Notes under the pieces: generated by a model
Databases searched by the model: none
What the model saw: only the letters and a program-made list of their open reading frames with translations
Told to the model about the DNA's origin: nothing
Made by a program: the position numbers and the translations under genes
Shown here: positions 1 to 5,537 of the stretch, piece after piece
How the letters are laid out: each line of letters opens with the position of its first letter
How positions within the stretch are numbered: the first letter of the stretch is position 1
From: JBDSTZ01 sp039927975
GTDB lineage: Bacteria; Pseudomonadota; Gammaproteobacteria; Burkholderiales; Burkholderiaceae_D
Assembly (NCBI GenBank): GCA_039927975.1
Contig: JBDSTZ010000096.1
Coordinates: forward strand, 1-6,377
Direction: 5' to 3'
DNA: 6,377 nucleotides

Positions 1-1124
1 AGCGCCAGGATATTGGTCTGGAAAGCGATACCGTCGATGGTGCCAATGATGTCGACAATTTTTCGCGCCGAGGCGTCGATCGCCCCCATCGTCTCGACCA
101 CCCGCCCGACCACCACGCCGCCCTGGCGCGCCAGCGCCGCCGCCGACACCGCCATCTGGTTGGCCTGGCGCGCGTTGTCGGCATTCTGTTTGACGGTCGA
201 GGTCAGTTCCTCCATCGAGGCGGCGGTTTGTTCCAGCGCGCTGGCCTGTTCCTCGGTGCGTCCCGACAAGTCGAGGTTGCCGGCCGCGATCTGGGCCGAG
301 GCGGTGGTGATGGTGTCGGTACCGTCGCGCACCTTGCTGACGATGCTCACCAGGCTGCCCTGCATCCGTTTGAGCGCCAGCACCAGGCGCCCGATCTCGT
401 CGTGCGCGTCGGTGTCGACCTGCTGGCTCAGGTCGCCGCGCGCGACGCCTTCGGCGATCGTGAGCGCCGCCGCGAGCGACCTCGCGATGTTGCTGGTGAG
501 CCAGTAGCCGATCGCCAGGCCGGCCGCCACGCCCAGCAGCGCCAGGCAGATCGCCACCCGGCGCGCGCCTTGGTAGCGTGCCTGTGATTGCAGATATTCG
601 GTCTTGCCGACCGTCAGCTGCAACTGCACCAGCTGTCCCATCGCCAGGCAGACGGGAGGGTAGAGCTGGCTCATCGGTCCCTGCACGATCGTCTTGAGGG
701 CGGCGTTGTCGCCGGCCCGCATGGCGGCCACGGCCGGCCTCAGACTGCCTTCGACAAAGCGGCCGCGCGCCTCGACGAACTGGCGCGCCAGCAGGCGTTC
801 CTCGTCCGTCAGGTAGGTCGCCATGTAGGCCGTCCATAGCGCGTTGATCGACTCGATGCGTTCGCCGACCCTGGCCGCTTCGGCCCGCAGCTGCGGCGGT
901 TCGGCGACGACGCTTTTCGCCAGCGAAATCTGGTTCTGCTGGTTGAGCGACAGGATGTCATGCAGCTGACCGAGCGCGACCAGGCGGTCGTCGTACAGCG
1001 TCTGGATGGCCGCGTTGGCGTTGCCCAGGGCGTTGAGGCCGACCAGCGCAATGCCGATCGCATTGATGCAGAGGAAGGCGATGATGAAGATCATCCGGGC
1101 TTTGACCGATACGTTCTTGAGCAT
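1..1124 (-). CDS. Methyl-accepting chemotaxis protein, C-terminus beyond window
   Basis: Inner-membrane chemoreceptor that would signal through CheW/CheA to the flagellar motor. The first 374 codons are visible; the reading frame is open to the window edge. Seen: TM1 at about residues 11-30, a periplasmic helical domain at about 31-187 (LYDDRLVALGQL resembles Tar-type four-helix bundle sensors), TM2 at about 190-209, a HAMP region at about 210-262 containing EGVARGDLSQQVDTDAHDEIGRL, and then the start of the cytoplasmic signalling domain. That domain includes the methylation-helix sequence EEQASALEQTAASMEEL at 291-307. The last visible residues, IDGIAFQTNILAL, directly precede the conserved NAAVEAARAGE hairpin tip in this family. 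The ATG at 1122-1124 is chosen because basic residues and TM1 follow it; AAGG about 7 nt upstream is a weak ribosome site. It is divergent from the Gly/Ser/Thr repeat gene. The ligand is unknown. Family assignment is secure. Confidence 0.96.
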   Translation of the reverse strand, partial: MLKNVSVKARMIFIIAFLCINAIGIALVGLNALGNANAAIQTLYDDRLVALGQLHDILSLNQQNQISLAKSVVAEPPQLRAEAARVGERIESINALWTAYMATYLTDEERLLARQFVEARGRFVEGSLRPAVAAMRAGDNAALKTIVQGPMSQLYPPVCLAMGQLVQLQLTVGKTEYLQSQARYQGARRVAICLALLGVAAGLAIGYWLTSNIARSLAAALTIAEGVARGDLSQQVDTDAHDEIGRLVLALKRMQGSLVSIVSKVRDGTDTITTASAQIAAGNLDLSGRTEEQASALEQTAASMEELTSTVKQNADNARQANQMAVSAAALARQGGVVVGRVVETMGAIDASARKIVDIIGTIDGIAFQTNILA

Positions 1125-1337
1125 GTTGTCGCCTTGTCGGAGTGGGCCGGGCGGGTCCCGGCGCGGGTGCGGGAAAGGGCTAGTTGAACAATACGCAAGC
1201 GGGCCGGGTCCAACCAGCAGTGCGATCTGCTAGCTGGCAATCGAGCGCGCTGCCTGAGTGCGGCGTTGGTCCAGGCGTCGGATCATTTCGACTCGGCTAC
1301 AGCGCGCTGGTGTCGGCAATGTGACGTTATATTGAGG
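1125..1337. other. Intergenic region upstream of chemoreceptor
   Basis: Together with 1338-1473 this is a 349-bp gap between two divergent genes, so it should carry the promoters of both. I see no convincing sigma70, sigma28 (TAAA-N15-GCCGATAA) or sigma54 (GG-N10-GC) promoter for the chemoreceptor on the minus strand. On the plus strand TATATT at 1328-1333 resembles a -10 box, but no good -35 lies 16-18 bp before it. The 8-bp palindrome AGCGCGCT occurs twice, at 1244-1251 and 1301-1308, and AGCAG/CTGCT form a small stem at 1216-1231. In GC-rich DNA these may be chance. Short open frames here have no ribosome sites or recognisable content. Confidence 0.4.
1146..1162 (-). promoter_or_regulatory. 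GC hairpin in chemoreceptor leader
   Basis: GCCGGG at 1146-1151 and CCCGGC at 1157-1162 are perfectly complementary, giving a 6-bp all-GC stem with a 5-nt loop. It sits about 22-38 nt before the chemoreceptor ATG on the minus strand, just upstream of the weak ribosome site. If transcribed it could affect translation initiation. The surrounding DNA is so GC-rich that chance is a real alternative. Confidence 0.25.
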
Positions 1338-1397
1338 GCCGATAGTGATCTATCTCATTGATTCCATTGAGATTTTTTCCAATGGTCACTTATCGGC
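1338..1397 (+). promoter_or_regulatory. Nested inverted-repeat leader, possible attenuator or operator
   Basis: Three inverted repeats are packed into 60 bp, 77-136 nt before the start of the repeat-protein gene. The outer arms are GCCGATAGTGATC (1338-1350) and GGTCACTTATCGGC (1384-1397), which pair except for one bulged A and one G-T pair. An inner stem joins ATCTCATTG (1352-1360) to CATTGAGAT (1365-1373) across the loop ATTC with one internal T-T mismatch; it is followed directly by a T run (TTTTTT at 1373-1378), like an intrinsic terminator. A competing perfect 6-bp stem, CCATTG (1364-1369) with CAATGG (1380-1385), uses the same bases and so excludes the inner stem. Alternative pairings around a T run resemble transcription attenuators; a DNA operator or cruciform is the other reading. 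The pairing is seen directly; the function is inferred. Confidence 0.45.
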
Positions 1398-1462
1398 AGC
1401 TGAACGTGCCGAACCATCGTCACTCGCCCATCCGTCCGCCACGGCGGGCAGCACCTTCATTC

Positions 1463-1467
1463 AGGAG
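1463..1467 (+). promoter_or_regulatory. Ribosome binding site of repeat protein
   Basis: AGGAG at 1463-1467 lies 6 nt before the ATG at 1474. This decides the start: the frame is open back to a GTG at 1345, but that GTG has no ribosome site, lies inside the inverted-repeat element, and would put 43 residues ahead of a clear signal peptide. Confidence 0.8.
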
Positions 1468-1473
1468 ATCACC

Positions 1474-2286
1474 ATGTTTGTGAATAAGCTATTGAAATCG
1501 TTGTTGAGCGTTTCCATTGCGGCAGCGTTGTGCGCAAGCGTCAGCGCCCACGCGCAGACCTCCAGCTCGACCAGCAGCGACCAAACCAGCACCCAGGCCA
1601 GCGGCCAGGGCGACACTGCCGCGAGCGGCCAGAAAAGTCAAAAAAGCAAAAGCAAAAAGAAAGCGAAAAAGCACAGCAGCGGCCATAGCGGCACGGCGGG
1701 CAGCACCGGTTCGGGCGCCAGTGGAAGCGGCGCGAGCGGCACGAGCGGAAGTGGCACCAGCGGTAGCGGCACGAGTGGGACAAGCGGCAGTGGGACCAGC
1801 GGCACCAGCGGCGGTGGTACCAGCGGAACGAGTGGCACCAGCGGCACCAGCGGCACCAGCGGAAGCGGCAGCAGCGACGCCAGCGGAAGTGGCACCAGCG
1901 GTACTAGCGGCACCAGCGGCAGTGGCACCACCGGATCGAGCACAGGAGCCGGTGGCGCCAGCGGCACCGGGACTTCCGGATCTTACGGTGGAAGCGCGAG
2001 TGGCGGCGGTGCAAACGCCGGTAGCGGATCCAGCGGAGGCGCAGGAAGCGGAAGTAGTGGATCCAGCGGAACCAGCGGAACCAGTGGAACCAGTGGAAGC
2101 GGCGGAACCAGCGGAACCAGCGGAACCAGTGGAAGCGGCGGAAGCAGCGGAACCGGTGGAAGCAGTGGATCCAGCGGCACCTCAGGTACCGGCGGAACGT
2201 CAGGCTCCAGTGGAACTTCAGGCTCCGGCGGAAGTTCAGGCGCCAGCGGAACTTCGGACACGTCCGGCGGCGGAACCGGTCGTTAA
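1474..2286 (+). CDS. Exported Gly/Ser/Thr-rich low-complexity repeat protein
   Basis: A 270-residue protein of no family I recognise. Residues 1-27 form a clear Sec signal peptide (basic FVNKLLK, hydrophobic core, AHA cleavage site before Gln28). A Ser/Thr/Gln-rich stretch follows, then a lysine cluster (KSQKSKSKKKAKKH, 54-67). From about residue 70 to the end it is nearly all Gly, Ser and Thr with a few Ala and no Pro, mostly GTS, GSG and GSS units. The first half has Gly at irregular 2-3 residue spacing; residues 193-261 are 23 uninterrupted Gly-X-Y triplets. There are no hydrophobic residues for a globular core, no sorting motif and no transmembrane segment beyond the signal. Cys20 lies inside the signal peptide without a lipobox. 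Expected location is periplasmic or extracellular. Possible roles, all inferred: a flexible spacer or matrix component, an O-glycosylated surface protein, or a polyglycine-II-type repeat fold. The lysine cluster could bind anionic polymers or nucleic acid. The repeat is also open in other frames because of its composition; the signal peptide and ribosome site support this frame. Confidence 0.85.
   Translation: MFVNKLLKSLLSVSIAAALCASVSAHAQTSSSTSSDQTSTQASGQGDTAASGQKSQKSKSKKKAKKHSSGHSGTAGSTGSGASGSGASGTSGSGTSGSGTSGTSGSGTSGTSGGGTSGTSGTSGTSGTSGSGSSDASGSGTSGTSGTSGSGTTGSSTGAGGASGTGTSGSYGGSASGGGANAGSGSSGGAGSGSSGSSGTSGTSGTSGSGGTSGTSGTSGSGGSSGTGGSSGSSGTSGTGGTSGSSGTSGSGGSSGASGTSDTSGGGTGR
1681..2280 (+). 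repeat. Degenerate GGN-ACN-AGY coding repeat
   Basis: About 600 bp of imperfect tandem 9-bp (Gly-Thr-Ser) and 6-bp (Gly-Ser) units inside the exported repeat protein. Codon choice changes along it. Before about 1980 Gly is mostly GGC or GGT with ACC/AGC partners. Within 2050-2256 I count 18 GGA among 28 Gly codons, although GGA is uncommon in the neighbouring genes. This suggests the two halves expanded from different seed units at different times. Confidence 0.85.
2068..2139 (+). repeat. Tandem 36-bp duplication within repeat protein
   Basis: Two abutting 36-bp copies, 2068-2103 and 2104-2139, each encode (Gly-Thr-Ser)x3-Gly-Ser-Gly (residues 199-210 and 211-222). They differ at one base by eye: codon AGT at 2083-2085 against AGC at 2119-2121. 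Such near identity inside an otherwise degenerate repeat suggests a recent duplication. Because 36 is a multiple of three, unit gain or loss keeps the frame. Confidence 0.85.
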
Positions 2287-2488
2287 TGAAGATTGTGTGC
2301 TGCGTTCGTCCGGCTGACTCAGGGGGGCTGCTGCTTCGCTGAGTTGACGTGCCGGCCTCGCACGCAAGCACGCTCACGCATGAGGATGTTGACGCGCTCC
2401 CTCAGCGACGCGTTGATGCCGGCGAGCAGAGGCCCGCCGGTTCGCCGGTTAAAGCATTAGCGCGTCAGTGCGTCAGTGCGTCAACGCG
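2287..2488. other. Convergent intergenic region, weak hairpins only
   Basis: This is the gap between two converging genes, where a bidirectional terminator would be expected. Two weak inverted repeats are present: ACTCAG (2317-2322) with CTGAGT (2339-2344), and CCGGCGA (2419-2425) with TCGCCGG (2442-2448). A smaller CCGG-TTCG-CCGG hairpin lies within 2437-2448. None is followed by a T run on either strand, so no confident intrinsic terminator can be named. The right part is occupied by the 8-bp repeat. No gene is supported here. Confidence 0.4.
2437..2448. terminator. Possible UUCG-capped hairpin between converging genes
   Basis: CCGG-TTCG-CCGG could form a short, stable stem closed by a TTCG tetraloop, and it overlaps a longer 7-bp inverted repeat (2419-2425 with 2442-2448). 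It lies downstream of both converging genes, which suits transcript-end stabilisation. There is no T tract on either strand, so an intrinsic terminator is not demonstrated. Confidence 0.25.
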
Positions 2489-2509
2489 TCAGTGCGTCAA
2501 CGCGTCGAG
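2462..2509. repeat. Six tandem 8-bp units across the GH9 stop codon
   Basis: Read on the plus strand the units are GCGTCAGT, GCGTCAGT, GCGTCAAC, GCGTCAGT, GCGTCAAC, GCGTCGAG. All share GCGTC and five share GCGTCA. On the minus strand the array encodes the last residues of the GH9 protein (LDALTH) and supplies its TGA stop at 2489-2491, then continues about 27 bp into non-coding DNA. Since 8 is not a multiple of three, a gain or loss of units upstream of the stop would change the C-terminal tail. Replication slippage is the simplest origin. Confidence 0.85.
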
Positions 2510-4201
2510 CCCCGCCGAGAGATACACGAGCGGTGCGTTCCAATTGATGGCCACTTCATTGCTGGCATAGCTGCAATGTTCATCGAGATACGATTTGGCG
2601 GGCAGCGCGGATTGGTACGGCTTGCGGCAACCGGCCTTGTCCTGCTGCCCCGCTTGCGGCCCGCCGACCACGAAGCCCGGCACCGGCGCGGCCACCTTGT
2701 CCGCTTCGGACGGCCGGTGGTGCGGGTGCATCGGCGACCGGGCGCCGAAGCCCGTCACGAAGGAGTACCCCGTGGCATTGCGGCCCAACACATAATCGAG
2801 CGCCGATTGCGCCGCCCGCAAATCGTCGGCCGGGCCGTTCAAACGGTAGGCTTGCAGCAGCACCATGCCCTGGTTCAGCGCGACGGCATTGCTGCCCCAC
2901 ACGAAGTCGCTCTTCTTCATGGCGACCTTGTACGCCGAACTGTTCCATTCAGTGCGCAACTGCCCGGCCAGCGCGGTGATGCCGGCGGCGATACGCGCGC
3001 GGTCCGCTTCCGGCCCCAGCCGCTGCAAGTGGTGGGCCAGCGAAATCCATCCCAGCGTGCGCACATTGCCCCAGCCCGGCGTATCGAGCCTGGCCTGGTC
3101 CTCGCTGAAGGCGGCGTAGTAGCCGCCCTTGCCGCTGCTGATGTAGAGCTCGGCGGCGGCCCAGGCGAATTCGTCGGCCAGCGACTTGTCGCCGTAGCCG
3201 CCGGTGAACACGTCGGCCGGCTGCTGGTAGCTGCGGGCCGGATTCGCCTTGGCCCACTTCCACGCCGCTTCGGCCGCCGCCAGCATGCGCGCCGACAAGC
3301 CCGGCCGCTGCGCCTCGTACGGCGCCATCACGCGGCTGGCCACCGCCATCACGGCAGCGAAGTCGAGCGCGGCCGCCGTGCCCTTTTGCACCACGTAGCG
3401 CGGCGTCCTGGCCTGGTCCGGCATCACCACACCGTCGAAGCTCAGGTTGGTCAGCTTGTGGTACACGCCGCCATCGGCCGGGTCCTGCATGCTCAGCATC
3501 CGGTCCAGGTTCCACAAGGCTTCGTTGAGAATGTCCGGAATCCCGTTGCCAGACTCCGGCAGCTTGACGCTTTGCTGCCCAAAATAGGCCGGGTAGTGTT
3601 CGTAAGCGGCCAGCAGGGTGTAGGTCGAGATGCCCGAGTTGACGACGTACTTGTTGTAATCGCCCGCGTCGTACCAGCCCTTCGGACTGGCGATCACCGT
3701 GCCGGTCGGCCGCGTGCTCGACGCGGCCGAGGCGTGCACCAGCACCTTGTCGTCCGGATGGCCGGCGGCGCGCGCGTACACGCCGGCAAACTCTGGCGTC
3801 AGCGCGATGCTGGCGCGGTTGAAATAAAAGGCCCGGATCGATGCCGCGTTGAGCGTCTTGTAGGGCGATTCGGCCACCGTGAACGGCGCCGAATCGGCCA
3901 GCCCGTCAACCCGCAGGCGATAGCTGCCGGCCGTCTTCAAAGGCGACAGATCGGCCAGCCTGACTTGCTCGGCCGACGCTTCCCACACGGCCGGCGCGCC
4001 CAGCTTGCCTTGTAGTACGGTCTTGCCGGCGCTGTCGATCACGCTGAAACCGGTGGCGGCGCCATCGGGCACCACGGCGATTTTTTGCGCGGCCGGCGCG
4101 AAGCCGACCTGGTTGATGCGGATTTCCCTGGCTGCGTCGTCGGCCGCGCCGCAGCGCAGCGCGACCAGCAGCGCGCCGGCCAGTGCAACTTTACGCTTCA
4201 T
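2489..4201 (-). CDS. Secreted glycoside hydrolase family 9 (cellulase/exo-glucosaminidase type)
   Basis: A 570-residue inverting beta-glycosidase of family GH9, probably periplasmic or secreted. Residues 1-20 are a signal peptide (MKRK, then a hydrophobic stretch, GAA cleavage region); Cys17 lacks a lipobox. Residues about 26-110 form an N-terminal Ig-like domain (IRINQVGFAP start, as in CelD_N). The (alpha/alpha)6 catalytic domain fills about 114-570. Catalytic signatures are intact: GWYDAGDYNKYVVNSG with Asp178 and Asp181 (base/water-activating pair), FVTGFGARSPMHPHHRPS at 481-498 (substrate-binding His/Arg), and SYASNEVAIN at 544-553 with Glu549 as general acid. There is no carbohydrate-binding module or dockerin. 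The Ig-plus-GH9 layout at this length fits exo-acting cellodextrinases and exo-beta-glucosaminidases of gammaproteobacterial chitin clusters; the sequence alone does not settle the substrate. The start overlaps the permease 3' end by 11 nt, with GGGAAG a few bases upstream. The frame stays open 43 codons further upstream, but that part is Arg/Pro/Ser-rich permease-overlapping sequence and is not accepted. Confidence 0.95.
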   Translation of the reverse strand: MKRKVALAGALLVALRCGAADDAAREIRINQVGFAPAAQKIAVVPDGAATGFSVIDSAGKTVLQGKLGAPAVWEASAEQVRLADLSPLKTAGSYRLRVDGLADSAPFTVAESPYKTLNAASIRAFYFNRASIALTPEFAGVYARAAGHPDDKVLVHASAASSTRPTGTVIASPKGWYDAGDYNKYVVNSGISTYTLLAAYEHYPAYFGQQSVKLPESGNGIPDILNEALWNLDRMLSMQDPADGGVYHKLTNLSFDGVVMPDQARTPRYVVQKGTAAALDFAAVMAVASRVMAPYEAQRPGLSARMLAAAEAAWKWAKANPARSYQQPADVFTGGYGDKSLADEFAWAAAELYISSGKGGYYAAFSEDQARLDTPGWGNVRTLGWISLAHHLQRLGPEADRARIAAGITALAGQLRTEWNSSAYKVAMKKSDFVWGSNAVALNQGMVLLQAYRLNGPADDLRAAQSALDYVLGRNATGYSFVTGFGARSPMHPHHRPSEADKVAAPVPGFVVGGPQAGQQDKAGCRKPYQSALPAKSYLDEHCSYASNEVAINWNAPLVYLSAGLDALTH

Positions 4202-5537
4202 GCAGCTTCCCGGTGGTGCCCGACGCGGCGGCCGGAACAGGGGCGTCTTCGCGGTGGTTGAACGGCGCGAACCAGCAGGCGATGAACGATGGAATGGTCG
4301 CCACCATGACGAACACGAAGTAGCTGACATAGCCCAGGTATTGCTGCAGATAGCCGCTGGCCCAGCCGGTGACCATGCCCGACAGGCCCATCAGGCCGGT
4401 GCCGAAGGCGTAGTGGGTGGTGGTGTACTTGCCCGGCGCCAGTTGCTGCATCAGGTAGATCATGAAGCCGACCGCGCCGAAGCCGAAGAAGAACTTCTCG
4501 ATCACCACGCCGGCGCCGATGGCAAACAGGCTGCTCGGCAGATAGATGCTCATGATCAGGAAGGTCACGTTGGGAATGTTGATCGCGCAGCACAGCACGA
4601 ACAGGGTCTGCTTCAAGCCGCGCTTGGCGACGAACAGGCCGCCCAGCAGGGAGCCGAGCAGCACGGCGGCCAGGCCGAAGGTGCCGTACACCATGCCCTG
4701 GGTTTCATTGGTCAAGCCCAGCCCGCCCTTGGCGACCGGGTCGAGCATGAAGAACTGGCCGATCTTTTCCAGAAAGCCGATGCTGAGGCGGAACAGGAAG
4801 GCGAAGGCCACCATGCGCCACACGTCCTTTTTCTGGAAGAAGGTGACGAAGGAATCCCACAGGATCGAGACGGCGTCGCCGACGGTTTCCGGCGTGTGGT
4901 CGGCGCGCGCGCCGTCGGGCATGAAGCGGGCGTGCCACATGGCCATCAGCAGCGTCACGCCGCCGACCAGGAAGAATACGATGCGCCAGGCGTCGACCCA
5001 GTCCGGGCCAAACACTTTCGGATCATGGTGAAAAACGTGGGTGTGCAGGTAGCCGCTCAGCGAGACCATGCCGCCGGCGGCGACGATCGGGCCGATATTC
5101 CACGACAGGCTCTGGATGCCGCAGTAGAGCGACTGCGCGCGGCCGTCGAGCGAGGTGACGTAGACGCCGTCGCTGGCGATGTCCTGGGTCGCGCCGATGA
5201 AGGACAGGGCCCAGAACATCGGCATCAGGTAGACCATGAAGCCGGGCAGGCCCATCACCAGGCCGACGCCGGCGAATCCGATGCCGATCAGCACTTGCGC
5301 GCACAGCACGAAGAATTTCTTGGTGCGGTACATTTCAACGAAGGGGGCGAACAGCGGCTTGATGGTGTAGGCCAGGATCAGCAGGCTCGAATATTTGGCC
5401 GCCTCGGCGTTCGACATGCCCATGTTCTTGAACATGATCGCGGTCACGCTGGTGAGCATCATGTAGCCGAGGGCCATGGTGAAGTAGCCGGTGGGGACCC
5501 ACAGGAGTGGGGAGCGGGCGGGCTTAATGGTGGACAT
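4191..5537 (-). CDS. AmpG/PAT-type MFS permease, probable oligosaccharide importer
   Basis: A 448-residue inner-membrane transporter with about 12 hydrophobic segments (first about 11-33, last about 402-424) and a short polar C-terminal tail. It resembles the AmpG-like PAT branch of the major facilitator superfamily. The marks are AYTIKPLFAPFVEMYRTKK at 56-74, matching the AmpG YTLKFLWAPLLDR region, and GATQDIASDGVYV at 115-127, matching the ASQDI-D motif. AmpG itself imports GlcNAc-anhydromuropeptides. Here, between a kinase-fold gene and a GH9 gene, the cargo is more likely the GH9 product, such as a beta-1,4-linked disaccharide or monosaccharide (inference). The long loop at about 164-182 (HTHVFHHDPKVFGPDW), rich in His, may face the periplasm. 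The ATG at 5535-5537 lies 14 nt inside the kinase-like gene and has GGAA 7 nt upstream; the stop overlaps the GH9 start. This points to translational coupling. I would not call it ampG. Confidence 0.9.
   Translation of the reverse strand: MSTIKPARSPLLWVPTGYFTMALGYMMLTSVTAIMFKNMGMSNAEAAKYSSLLILAYTIKPLFAPFVEMYRTKKFFVLCAQVLIGIGFAGVGLVMGLPGFMVYLMPMFWALSFIGATQDIASDGVYVTSLDGRAQSLYCGIQSLSWNIGPIVAAGGMVSLSGYLHTHVFHHDPKVFGPDWVDAWRIVFFLVGGVTLLMAMWHARFMPDGARADHTPETVGDAVSILWDSFVTFFQKKDVWRMVAFAFLFRLSIGFLEKIGQFFMLDPVAKGGLGLTNETQGMVYGTFGLAAVLLGSLLGGLFVAKRGLKQTLFVLCCAINIPNVTFLIMSIYLPSSLFAIGAGVVIEKFFFGFGAVGFMIYLMQQLAPGKYTTTHYAFGTGLMGLSGMVTGWASGYLQQYLGYVSYFVFVMVATIPSFIACWFAPFNHREDAPVPAAASGTTGKLHEA

Noticed and set aside
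13..1233. Plus-strand open frames opposite the chemoreceptor and its upstream region
   Set aside because: The minus-strand frame gives an unmistakable chemoreceptor with TM, HAMP and signalling segments; the opposite frames are composition shadows.
1244..1308. Paired AGCGCGCT palindromes as an operator pair
   Set aside because: Short all-GC-type palindromes are frequent in such DNA; there is no promoter to anchor them and the 57-bp spacing is not diagnostic.
1345..1473. Upstream GTG start for the repeat protein
   Set aside because: It has no ribosome site, lies in the inverted-repeat element, and would bury the signal peptide 43 residues inside the protein.
2050..2256. True collagen-like domain
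   Set aside because: Gly-X-Y phase is present, but there is no proline at all, no charged triplets, and no trimerisation domain.
1638..2261. Minus-strand open frames of repeated Pro-Leu-Val across the Gly/Ser/Thr repeat
   Set aside because: They are reverse-strand readings of the same 9-bp repeats, with no start context or independent evidence.
1517..2317. Alternative plus-frame protein rich in Ala, Pro, Arg and Lys, resembling histone H1-like proteins
   Set aside because: It is the +1-shifted reading of the same repeat (AGC/GGC becomes Ala/Pro codons). It has no ribosome site and no signal peptide, whereas the 1474 frame has both.
2462..2509. CRISPR array or replication iterons
   Set aside because: Units are only 8 bp with no spacers, and no replication or cas gene is nearby.
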